DNA of 13,449 nucleotides, taken from contig DASSKW010000114.1 of assembly GCA_035690065.1 (NCBI GenBank), forward strand, positions 1 through 13,449. Reading direction: 5' to 3'. This document shows positions 1 through 6,561 of the stretch, in pieces. The translations under genes were made by a program, and so were the position numbers. The notes under the pieces are model-generated. The model was not told the origin of the DNA. It saw nothing but the letters and a program-made list of their open reading frames with translations, and did no database searches. Each line of letters starts with the position of its first letter. Within the stretch, counting starts at the first letter, position 1. Source of the stretch: DASSKW01 sp035690065 (GTDB taxonomy: Bacteria; Pseudomonadota; Gammaproteobacteria; Natronospirales; REEB76).

Positions 1-602
1 TAGATTCCCGAGGTCTGGTCGTAGGTGCCGCTGCCGGACGGATTGTCCACGATAGGTATATTGTCGGCCGCCGCCGCATGGACCACCAGGATATCGCTGT
101 TGGTAAGCGCGTAATCCTTGATCGCATTGTAGATGTTGGAATCAACATTCGGAGTCCATTCGGTGGCACCACTGCCACTTGAGGCCAGGGTTTGGCTGGT
201 CGTGAGCGTTACGCTGTCGCCTATATCGGTGCCGTTGGCGTCGTAACCGACCACGGTGGGTGAGATCGGAGCCGTGGAAGTGGAATCAGCTGGGTTGTAA
301 TCGTACAAAGGGTTGTTCGCGCCGCCGCTGATCATGCTTGTCGGCTGCGCTTTGTAAGGGACAACGCAGCCCTGGAAGCCTGCCATGCGCACCACGGGTT
401 CCATGAAACTCAATGCGAAGCGGCCGTCTTCCTGGACCTGCGCCAAACCGGTGTCACTGTTATAAGATTTCTTGCTGGTCAGGTAAACCGAAATCACCCC
501 CGCAGTCAGGATCAAACCAATGACCAGCGCAACCATCAATTCGACCAGCGACAGACCATGCTGGCGGTGGGAAATGGGCAGATGAGAGGGCTGCATGTTC
601 AT
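1..602 (-). CDS. pilW: PilW, type IV pilus minor pilin (3' end cut by window edge)
   Basis: About 200 residues are visible, with no stop before base 1. Residues 15-36 form a class III prepilin signal: a short basic leader with HG, then LSLVELMVALVIGLIL. Cleavage would follow the Gly, and the Glu sits at mature position 5; position 1 is Leu rather than the usual Phe/Met. Downstream is the typical PilW stretch QVQEDGRFAL...RMAGFQGC (about residues 55-80). PilW belongs to the minor pilin complex that primes type IV pilus assembly at the inner membrane. I chose the ATG at 602 because ATGA (602-599) overlaps the pilV stop; an ATG two codons later (596) is also possible. No Shine-Dalgarno is evident, so translation is probably coupled to pilV. 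Downstream pilX, pilY1 and pilE would be expected beyond the window edge, going by Pseudomonas-like clusters. Confidence 0.9.
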   Translation of the reverse strand, partial: MNMQPSHLPISHRQHGLSLVELMVALVIGLILTAGVISVYLTSKKSYNSDTGLAQVQEDGRFALSFMEPVVRMAGFQGCVVPYKAQPTSMISGGANNPLYDYNPADSTSTAPISPTVVGYDANGTDIGDSVTLTTSQTLASSGSGATEWTPNVDSNIYNAIKDYALTNSDILVVHAAAADNIPIVDNPSGSGTYDQTSGI

Positions 603-1123
603 AATGCGGTCGTGATGCTCAGTTTGGAAAGGGGGACATTGCTGGAGTTGGTACTGCTGGATACTTCGCCCAATGCCTGCTGTGCACGCGCGTCACTCCA
701 ATAGACGGTGACCGTTATCTGCGTCATGTTGTTTACAACAGTGGTTGTGATGCTTCCATCACCTTGTGGTAATTGACTGGCGAGGTCTTGTTTCCACTCA
801 TAAAGGTCGAAGTTGGCGATGTCAGCAGGTGTGCAATTGGCTGTGCTGCCGAGACAGGAAGCATTGGTCGCCGGAGTACCCTGGGCGATGTTGTAGCTGG
901 ACACGCTGGCCCGATTGGCACGCATCCGATCCAGGATGTTGTAGGTAAGCGCTGTGGCCTGAGTTCGGGTGTAGGTGCTGCCGCTGCTTTTCAGCGACAC
1001 GCTGATCATGCCGGCGATGCCAAGCAGGCCGACCGAAAGAATCACGAGTGCCACCAATACTTCGATGAGTGTGAAGCCAGCGGCAGTACGTTTTTCTGGA
1101 TGTATGGCAGTTAGATTATTCAT
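599..1123 (-). CDS. pilV: PilV, type IV pilus minor pilin / pilus modification protein
   Basis: A 174-residue protein from the ATG at 1123. It has a type III prepilin signal: a leader ending AAG, then FTLIEVLVALVILSVGLLGI with Glu at mature position 5. The run LVALVILSVGLLGIAGM followed by SLKSSGSTYTRTQATALTYNILDRMRANR is the classic PilV N-terminal pattern. A Cys pair (SCLGSTANC, about residues 90-98) could form a disulfide. It would be processed by PilD and act with FimT and PilW in the minor pilin tip complex. A TTG two codons upstream (1129) is open, but the ATG at 1123 forms an ATGA overlap with the fimT stop (1122-1120), which argues for coupled translation and for this start. The gene ends in another ATGA overlap with pilW. 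Confidence 0.9.
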   Translation of the reverse strand: MNNLTAIHPEKRTAAGFTLIEVLVALVILSVGLLGIAGMISVSLKSSGSTYTRTQATALTYNILDRMRANRASVSSYNIAQGTPATNASCLGSTANCTPADIANFDLYEWKQDLASQLPQGDGSITTTVVNNMTQITVTVYWSDARAQQALGEVSSSTNSSNVPLSKLSITTAL

Positions 1124-1632
1124 GGACAACTCAGTGCGATACCAGTTAAATCTTTACCCACCGTCTGCGAGGCGCGCGCGATACCCGTCGCGCTTAAACC
1201 GATAGCGTGAGCTTCAGAACTGCCGCGGGAATCGCAGAGCGTGAAGGTGCCACTGGCAGTGCTGGTGCCGTTACTGTTGAAAGTGATGCTGCTGCCGATG
1301 GTGCCGTCGTAAAGCTTGTTGCCACCGTCCAGCGCACTGTGCGAGCGCAGAATCTTGCTGGCGTCGGCGCTCGAATACACGATCCAGCCCTGGCTCCAGT
1401 CGGCGCCACAGGTTGAACCATCGGTGCTGGCGCAGATGACGGCAGACTTGTTCTCAGTGATAGCCTCGGAACGGGCATACATCAACGAACCCAATAACTC
1501 ATTGGTTTGTGCAATCTGGCGATTATTGGTGATCGTGGTCTTGAAGCTGGGGACGGCGACCGTCAGCAGCACACCGGCCACGGCGAGCGTGACCAGTAAT
1601 TCAAGCAGGGTGAAGCCGCGTTCGATTTTCAT
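1120..1632 (-). CDS. fimT: FimT/GspH-family minor pilin
   Basis: A 170-residue pseudopilin of the GspH/FimT family. It begins MKIERG then FTLLELLVTLAVAGVLLTVAVPSF, a prepilin peptidase site (G/F, Glu+5) with a hydrophobic helix. The family-typical NNRQIAQTNELLGSLMYARSEAITENKSAVIC and W..GWIVY segments follow, with a C-terminal pair of Cys residues (LC...LSC). In related clusters this protein is the first minor pilin (FimU/FimT) and helps initiate pilus fibres; some FimT proteins bind DNA for uptake. The ATG at 1632 places the basic leader correctly; a GTG three codons upstream (1641) is also open. There is no strong Shine-Dalgarno. A TATAGT hexamer lies only 7 nt upstream of the ATG on this strand (1645-1640), so a nearly leaderless transcript is conceivable, though no good -35 is seen. 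First gene of the fimT-pilV-pilW unit, divergent from the acyl-CoA dehydrogenase. Confidence 0.88.
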   Translation of the reverse strand: MKIERGFTLLELLVTLAVAGVLLTVAVPSFKTTITNNRQIAQTNELLGSLMYARSEAITENKSAVICASTDGSTCGADWSQGWIVYSSADASKILRSHSALDGGNKLYDGTIGSSITFNSNGTSTASGTFTLCDSRGSSEAHAIGLSATGIARASQTVGKDLTGIALSCP

Positions 1633-1724
1633 GCCGTACACTATAGTCGAGCAGACAAGCGGAAATGGCTCTGGCGCGACAGACGCGCAGGAACTGGCGA
1701 CGGATGGTGATTTGACCTAATACC

Positions 1725-3332
1725 ATGAGTAACAACGAATTTTTCCAGGACGGTCCACGGCTTTCCAACCAATTCGCGGACGACGGGGTGCTGCGTGGCT
1801 GGCTGCAGGCCCGGTTGCCGGCGGAAGTGCGCTCCGGGATCGAACCCGGACTGACGCGGCTGGGCGCCCGTGCCGCCGGCGAGATGCTGGAGATGGCGGC
1901 CGATGCGCTCGCCAACCCGCCCCGGCACGTACCTTACGATGCCTGGGGCCGACGCATCGACCACATCGAGGTCGCGCCTGGCTGGCAGGCTCTGCACCGG
2001 GTAGCGGCAGAGGAAGGTATCGTCGCGACTGCCTACGAGCGTGAGCACGGTGCCTGGTCGCGGGTGCACCAGTGTGTACGGCTCTACCTATATAACCCGT
2101 CTTCGGCGATCTGTTCCTGTCCGCTCGCCATGACCGACGGTGCCGCCCGGGTGATCGAGCTGTACGGAGATGCAACGCTGAAACAGCGCATCCTGCCGCG
2201 CCTGATCAGCCGCGACCCGGCCCGGATGTGGACTTCGGGACAATGGATGACGGAACGCACCGGCGGTTCGGATGTGAGCGGCACCACCACCGAAGCACGC
2301 CATGAAGGTGGCGGCTTCCGGCTTTACGGCAGCAAATGGTTTACCTCGGCCACCACCTCTGAAGTCGCGGTGACGCTGGCGCGCGATCCCGATGCGGGCG
2401 GCAAGCTGAGTCTGTTCTGTCTGGAGCTGCGCGATGCCGAGGGCCGGCTCAAGGATATCTTCCTGCACCGGCTCAAGGACAAGCTCGGCACCAGAGCCTT
2501 GCCTACCGCTGAACTGACCCTGCAAGGCACGCCTGCAGTGCGCATCGGCGAGCCCGGCAAAGGCGTGCGCACCATCGCGACCGTGCTCAATATCACCCGG
2601 CTTTATAACGCGGTGTCGGCGGTGAGTTACATGCGGCGCGGCCTGGCGCTGGCAGAGGATTATGCACGCCGCCGCCGCGCGTTCGGCAAGCTGCTTATCG
2701 AGCATCCGTTGCATCGCGAGACGCTGGCCGATCTCGAATGTGAGTTCACCGGCGCGTTCCATCTGGTCTTCGAGTTGGCGGTGTTACTGGGCCGTGAGGA
2801 GACCGGCACAGCGACGGAGACGGAGCAGTCGTTGCTGCGCTTGCTGACGCCGATAGCAAAACTCTACACCGGCAAACAGGCCGTCGCCGTCGCCAGTGAA
2901 GTGCTGGAATGCTTCGGTGGTCAGGGTTACATCGAGGACACGGGGTTGCCGTCGCTGCTGCGCGACTGCCAGGTGTTGTCGATCTGGGAAGGCACCACCA
3001 ATGTGCTGTCGCTGGATGTGTTGCGGGTACTGGAGCAGACCGATGCGTTGCGTCTCCTGGTGGCGAATATGAGGGCGCGCCTGACATCGATAGCCTCAGC
3101 CCCATTGAAGCGTGAACTGAACCAGACATTGGAAGCGCTGGTGGAGATCGAGAGTTGGCCGGCCAATACGGCGAAAGTGGGACGTGATGCACTGGAAGCA
3201 GGTGCGCGCCGTTTTGCATTCAGTCTGGCGCGGACCTCTATTGCCGCGCTGCTGCTGGAAGCGGCAGCAACCGGGGTAGTGGATATCAGCGTCGTGCAAC
3301 GCTGGTGCCGAAAACGTTTAGTGCTGATTTGA
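1725..3332 (+). CDS. AidB-like acyl-CoA dehydrogenase family flavoprotein
   Basis: A 535-residue protein of the acyl-CoA dehydrogenase superfamily, closest in architecture to E. coli AidB (about 540 residues) rather than to the 380-residue beta-oxidation enzymes. Visible signatures: PPRHVPYDAWGRRID (65-79), as in the AidB N-terminal domain; CPLAMTDGA (132-140); the flavin-loop motif TERTGGSDVSGTT (176-188); RLKDKLGTRALPTAEL (249-263); RRRRAFG (315-321); and SIWEGTTNVLSLDVLRVL (419-436), whose Glu422 is at the position of the catalytic base in this superfamily. AidB binds DNA and has been linked to alkylation protection and isovaleryl-CoA oxidation; most relatives have unknown substrates. The long C-terminal helical region (about 440-535) fits the AidB type. 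ATG start, weak Shine-Dalgarno. The permease gene follows after 10 bp. I am confident of the family but not of the substrate. Confidence 0.85.
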   Translation: MSNNEFFQDGPRLSNQFADDGVLRGWLQARLPAEVRSGIEPGLTRLGARAAGEMLEMAADALANPPRHVPYDAWGRRIDHIEVAPGWQALHRVAAEEGIVATAYEREHGAWSRVHQCVRLYLYNPSSAICSCPLAMTDGAARVIELYGDATLKQRILPRLISRDPARMWTSGQWMTERTGGSDVSGTTTEARHEGGGFRLYGSKWFTSATTSEVAVTLARDPDAGGKLSLFCLELRDAEGRLKDIFLHRLKDKLGTRALPTAELTLQGTPAVRIGEPGKGVRTIATVLNITRLYNAVSAVSYMRRGLALAEDYARRRRAFGKLLIEHPLHRETLADLECEFTGAFHLVFELAVLLGREETGTATETEQSLLRLLTPIAKLYTGKQAVAVASEVLECFGGQGYIEDTGLPSLLRDCQVLSIWEGTTNVLSLDVLRVLEQTDALRLLVANMRARLTSIASAPLKRELNQTLEALVEIESWPANTAKVGRDALEAGARRFAFSLARTSIAALLLEAAATGVVDISVVQRWCRKRLVLI

Positions 3333-3342
3333 GTCGGATTGT

Positions 3343-4461
3343 TTGGCCGATCAACCACACCGTCTTCATCATTCTTTGCGCCGCGATTATTTATTGTGGG
3401 CGCTGGTATCCGGGTTGCTGGTATTGACGGCGATCGCTCCCGGCAAGCTCGCTACTTATCCGCAGCTGGTAGATTGGCCGACGATCCGGACCTTGCTGGG
3501 TCTGCTCATACTTACCCGAGGCATAGAAGCCAGCGGCTGGCTATCGAGACTGGCAGTCCGGGTTGCGCAACACCTGCATACCGAGCGGGCGCTGGCTTTG
3601 TTCCTGATGGTCTTGTCGGTAGCGTTGGCGATGTTCCTTACCAACGATGTTGCCTTGTTCGTGGTCGTACCGCTGACTCTGAGTCTTGGCGCCATCGTGA
3701 ACCTGCCGCTGCGCAGGCTGGTGATCTTCGAAGCCATCGCTGTCAACTGCGGAGCATTGTTGACACCTGTGGGCAATCCGCAAAATATCTTTCTCTGGCA
3801 ACACTCGGGCGTCACGTTCCTGACTTTCATCTGGCAGATGTTGCCATTGTTCTTGTGCTGTCTGGCGTTACTCGGGGTATTCATCGGCATGGCCTTCAAG
3901 CCAAGACCGATAGAGACCGCTGCCGTACGGGATGCGCCAGTATTCGATCGCCGCTTGTTGCTGGTCTCCTTGATCCTGTATCTGCCGTTTCTGGTCATGA
4001 CCGATCTGCATCAGGGCGTGTTGGCCCTGGGGTTGGTCGCGATCGTGATGCTGATCGCAGCACCCCGCATACTCTGGCAGATCGATTGGCCGCTGATGGG
4101 CGTGTTCGTGCTGATGTTCATCGATCTGCGGTTGCTGACCGAACAGGCGTGGCTGACGCAGGCGATCACCGCATTGGATCTGCATCGGCCACTCAGGTTA
4201 TTTGCCACCGGCGCGTTACTGTCGCAGGGTCTCAGCAATGTGCCGGCTTCGATCCTGCTCAGTGGCTATTCGACGGACTGGCGCGTCATCGCCTGGGGCG
4301 TCAATGTCGGCGGTTTCGGTCTGTTGATCGGCTCGCTCGCCAATCTCATCGCACTGCGTATCGGGCGTCAGCGCGGTAGTCTGCTGGCATTTCATGCCTG
4401 GTCGATACCGTTCTTTCTGGCGGTCGGCGGAGCCGCCTGGCTGTGGTTATGGCTGACCTGA
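3343..4461 (+). CDS. ArsB/citrate-transporter-like membrane permease
   Basis: A 372-residue integral membrane protein with about ten hydrophobic segments. Superfamily signatures of the ion transporter (ArsB/NhaD/SLC13-like) fold appear in two inverted halves. First half: FLTNDVALFVVVPL (98-111) and NCGALLTPVGNPQNIFLW (135-152). Second half: LSNVPASILLSGY (297-309) and NVGGFGLLIGSLANLIALRI (321-340). The paired Asn-rich re-entrant loops (TPVGNPQN, GSLANLIAL) normally form the substrate site. It resembles uncharacterised YbiR-type permeases. The substrate cannot be told: inorganic or organic anion transport, or sodium/proton exchange, are all possible. The only in-frame start after the stop at 3325-3327 that keeps the N-terminus is TTG at 3343, with a short GGA 4 nt before it. 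It lies 10 bp after the acyl-CoA dehydrogenase gene, so co-transcription is likely. Confidence 0.85.
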   Translation: MADQPHRLHHSLRRDYLLWALVSGLLVLTAIAPGKLATYPQLVDWPTIRTLLGLLILTRGIEASGWLSRLAVRVAQHLHTERALALFLMVLSVALAMFLTNDVALFVVVPLTLSLGAIVNLPLRRLVIFEAIAVNCGALLTPVGNPQNIFLWQHSGVTFLTFIWQMLPLFLCCLALLGVFIGMAFKPRPIETAAVRDAPVFDRRLLLVSLILYLPFLVMTDLHQGVLALGLVAIVMLIAAPRILWQIDWPLMGVFVLMFIDLRLLTEQAWLTQAITALDLHRPLRLFATGALLSQGLSNVPASILLSGYSTDWRVIAWGVNVGGFGLLIGSLANLIALRIGRQRGSLLAFHAWSIPFFLAVGGAAWLWLWLT

Positions 4462-4514
4462 GTCGTCGGCTGGCGCCCGCCGGGGCGGTCGGGCAAAATG
4501 TGCCTCCTTATCGC

Positions 4515-4520
4515 AAGGAA
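4515..4520 (+). promoter_or_regulatory. Ribosome binding site deciding the metX-family TTG start
   Basis: AAGGAA lies 8 nt before the TTG at 4529. It is the only clear Shine-Dalgarno near the N-terminus. No in-frame ATG occurs until codon 25, inside the conserved region, so the TTG is the best start. Confidence 0.65.
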
Positions 4521-4528
4521 TCGCCGGT

Positions 4529-5650
4529 TTGACTACCGCTATCCCCAATTCAACTGCTGTCAGCGGCGCGCGCCGTGTCGTGAAGTTGCCATCGCCGTTC
4601 ATGATGCGTTCGGGCGGCGTTTTGCAGGATGCACAACTCGCCTGCGAAACCTGGGGACGGCTGGCAGCCGACAAGAGCAACGTCCTGTTGTTGTTCACAG
4701 GGCTGTCGCCGTCTGCGCATGCAGCTTCATCACCGGCTGACCATACGCCGGGCTGGTGGGAAGAGATGCTGGGCCCGGACAAACCGCTGGATACGAAACG
4801 CTTCCATGTGATCTGCATCAATTCGATCGGCAGTTGTTTCGGTTCCACCGGTCCGGCCTCCATCGATCCCGCCACTGGCCGACCCTATGCGCTGCATTTC
4901 CCGACCCTGACGCTGGAGGACATCGCGACCGCTGCACGCGAAGCTTTGCGGGCCATGGATATCCCGCGAGTACGTGTAGTGATGGGACCGTCGTTGGGCG
5001 GCATGAGCGCGCTTGCTTACGTGATGCTGTTTCCCGGTGAAGCCGATGCGCTCGTCAGTATTTCATCAGCGACGCATTCCGAACCATTCTCCATCGCGGT
5101 GCGTTCCCTGCAACGCGAATTGATCCGTTCCGATCCAGCGTGGAAAGACGGCGAATATCAATCCGGCGAAGGTCCGCGCGAAGGCATGCGACTGGCGCGC
5201 AAGCTCGGCATGATGACGTACCGTTCCGCCAGAGAATGGGTCGAGCGTTTCGGCCGTGAGCGCGCCAGCGACGACACCGGCAAACCTTTCGGCATCGAGT
5301 TTGAAGTGGAAGCCTATCTGGAATCCCGTGCGCGTGCGTTCGTCGGTGGTTTCGACCCCAATTCCTATCTGTATCTCTCACGCGCCATGGATCTGTTCGA
5401 TGTCGCGGAACACGGCGGCAGTGTCACCAAGGCGTTCAGCCGTCTGCAGCTGAAACATGCGCAGGTGGTTGGTGTGGAGAGCGATATCCTGTTTCCGTTG
5501 CATCAGCAGCAGGAGCTCGCCGACGCGTTGCAGGCTGCGGGTGTGCAGACACGCTTCGATGCGCTGGCGTCGAAACAGGGACACGATTCCTTTCTGGTGG
5601 ATATGGCGCGCTTCAGGCCGGCGATTGCGGATTTTCTGGCCGGGATATGA
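4529..5650 (+). CDS. metX: MetX-family homoserine/serine O-acyltransferase
   Basis: A 373-residue alpha/beta-hydrolase of the MetX family, of normal length. The catalytic triad is visible: Ser155 in the nucleophile elbow GPSLGGM (153-159; many members have GGSMGGM), Asp319 (VESDILFP) and His352 (KQGHDSF). Other family blocks are GWWEEMLGPDKPLDT (75-89) and GSCFGSTGPASIDPATGRPY (101-120). MetX enzymes acylate homoserine with acetyl- or succinyl-CoA for methionine synthesis; a Xanthomonas-type branch acylates serine with succinyl-CoA for cysteine synthesis. The segments FTGLSPSAHAASS (56-68) and SIAVRSLQRELIRSDPAW (188-205) recall that serine branch to me, so the substrate is open. TTG start with AAGGAA 8 nt upstream. 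The gene is 67 bp after the permease, with a small GC hairpin at 4474-4487 between them. Its stop overlaps the cysteine dioxygenase start (ATGA), which supports a role in sulfur amino acid metabolism. Confidence 0.9.
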   Translation: MTTAIPNSTAVSGARRVVKLPSPFMMRSGGVLQDAQLACETWGRLAADKSNVLLLFTGLSPSAHAASSPADHTPGWWEEMLGPDKPLDTKRFHVICINSIGSCFGSTGPASIDPATGRPYALHFPTLTLEDIATAAREALRAMDIPRVRVVMGPSLGGMSALAYVMLFPGEADALVSISSATHSEPFSIAVRSLQRELIRSDPAWKDGEYQSGEGPREGMRLARKLGMMTYRSAREWVERFGRERASDDTGKPFGIEFEVEAYLESRARAFVGGFDPNSYLYLSRAMDLFDVAEHGGSVTKAFSRLQLKHAQVVGVESDILFPLHQQQELADALQAAGVQTRFDALASKQGHDSFLVDMARFRPAIADFLAGI

Positions 5651-6234
5651 TTTTGCCTATGCAGGCTGTCAACTTCAAAGGTTCAGCGCAGCTCATCGCC
5701 TTGCTCGATGAGGCGGTGCGTCGTGCCGATCCGCACAAGACCACGCAGGCCATCAAGGATGCACTCTGCCGGTTGATACGCGAACGCGAGATACTGCTGC
5801 CGGAATGTCTGGCTCGACCGAGCGCAGGAGACGACTACGCGCGCCGTCTGCTGTATCGCAGCGAAGAGCTCGGTTACACCGTGGTCGCGATGACCTGGGG
5901 TCCGGGGCAGGGCACGCCAATCCACGATCACTCGGGTATGTGGTGCGTGGAAGGTGTCTGGCAGGGTCAGATCGAAGTCGAACAATACGAGATCAGGGAA
6001 CACGCCGATGAGCGTTACCGCTTCGAACATTGCGGCACGCTGCAGGCTGGCGTCGGTTCGGCGGGTTGTCTGATCCCGCCGCACGAATATCATCGCATCT
6101 GCAATCCACTCGCCGACCAGAGTTCGATCTCGTTGCACATCTATGGTGGCGAGATGTCGGCCTGTCACGTATTCGCACCGGCCGGTGATGACTGGTATAT
6201 GCGCAGTGCGAAACCGCTCAGCTACACGATCTGA
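5647..6234 (+). CDS. cdo: Cysteine dioxygenase (cupin, thiol dioxygenase)
   Basis: A 195-residue single-domain cupin of the type I cysteine dioxygenase family, which oxidises cysteine to cysteine sulfinate with O2 and non-haem iron. The three-His iron site is visible: His93 and His95 in PIHDHSGMWCVEG, and His149 in PPHEYHRICN. Arg67 (DYARRLLY) aligns with the rat residue that binds the substrate carboxylate (Arg60). Cys100 and Tyr166 (SLHIYGG) align with the rat Cys93 and Tyr157 that form a thioether crosslink; many bacterial enzymes carry Gly instead of Cys there. ATG at 5647 overlaps the metX-family stop by four bases (ATGA), so the two are probably translationally coupled. A start four codons later (ATG at 5659) is possible. 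No terminator is seen right after the stop, but repeats begin at 6261. Confidence 0.92.
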   Translation: MILPMQAVNFKGSAQLIALLDEAVRRADPHKTTQAIKDALCRLIREREILLPECLARPSAGDDYARRLLYRSEELGYTVVAMTWGPGQGTPIHDHSGMWCVEGVWQGQIEVEQYEIREHADERYRFEHCGTLQAGVGSAGCLIPPHEYHRICNPLADQSSISLHIYGGEMSACHVFAPAGDDWYMRSAKPLSYTI

Positions 6235-6260
6235 AAAAATCTGGCTAGAACCCATCTCAT

Positions 6261-6343
6261 GTCATTGCGAGCGAAGCGAAGCAATCTCGCGACGTTACTA
6301 ATACGTATTGGGATTGCTTCGTCACTCCGTTCCTCGCAATGAC
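6261..6343. repeat. MITE-like inverted repeat, GTCATTGCGAG ends
   Basis: An 83-bp imperfect palindrome whose ends are GTCATTGCGAG and CTCGCAATGAC (11 bp, perfect). Inside are GAAGCAATC (left) and GATTGCTTC (right), and the centre holds the palindrome AATACGTATT (6300-6309). Sequences of this type, with a GTCATTGCGAGGAGCGAAGCGAC-like consensus, recur as dispersed intergenic repeats in many unrelated bacteria. It carries no gene. It may fold into a hairpin at the 3' end of the cysteine dioxygenase transcript. Confidence 0.85.
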
Positions 6344-6377
6344 CGCCAGGGATGGTGGGAATGCTGGAAATACTCTT

Positions 6378-6388
6378 GTCATTGCGAA
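6378..6388 (+). repeat. Isolated half-site of the GTCATTGCGA repeat
   Basis: GTCATTGCGAA repeats the outer end of the 6261-6343 element, in the same orientation as its left arm, 35 bp beyond its right end. The following ACGCGTGAG does not continue the repeat, so this looks like a truncated second copy. Confidence 0.5.
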
Positions 6389-6407
6389 CGCGTGAGTCTT
6401 GGTCTTG

Positions 6408-6497
6408 CCCCTCTCCCCGTTGAGGGGAGAGGGGAGGGTGAGGGGTGATAAATTTAATCCACCCTCACCCCCGCCCTCTCCCGCAAGCGGGAGAGGG
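6408..6497. repeat. C/G-tract double-hairpin repeat (CCCTCTCCC type)
   Basis: Two hairpins lie inside an inverted repeat. The left hairpin is CCCCTCTCCCC (6408-6418), a 5-nt loop and GGGGAGAGGGG (6424-6434). The right hairpin is CCCTCTCCCGC (6474-6484), an AA loop and GCGGGAGAGGG (6487-6497). Between them GGGTGAGGG (6436-6444) pairs with CCCTCACCC (6462-6470) around an AT-rich centre. This is another widely dispersed intergenic repeat type. It lies between convergent genes (cysteine dioxygenase and the M23 peptidase) and could help end both transcripts, but there is no clear T-run. Bases 6498-6561 after it hold nothing I can identify. Confidence 0.85.
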
Positions 6498-6561
6498 GGT
6501 GATATGGGAGTTGGCACCAGCCGAACCCCCGGGAACCCATCGCCTTGCGGGCGCGGGTTGT

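Noticed and set aside
3339..4379. A 346-codon forward frame overlapping the permease gene
   Set aside because: Its Arg/Ser/Asp-rich, non-hydrophobic product has no family pattern, while the overlapping frame gives a clear membrane protein with superfamily motifs.
4474..4487. CGCCC/GGGCG hairpin before the metX-family gene as a terminator or riboswitch
   Set aside because: A 5-bp stem with no T-run in a 67-bp gap is too small to support either call.
6257..6517. An 86-codon reverse frame (SPPLPLAGEGG..., VIARNGVTKQS)
   Set aside because: It is a translation of the two palindromic repeats; such peptides are frequent spurious annotations.
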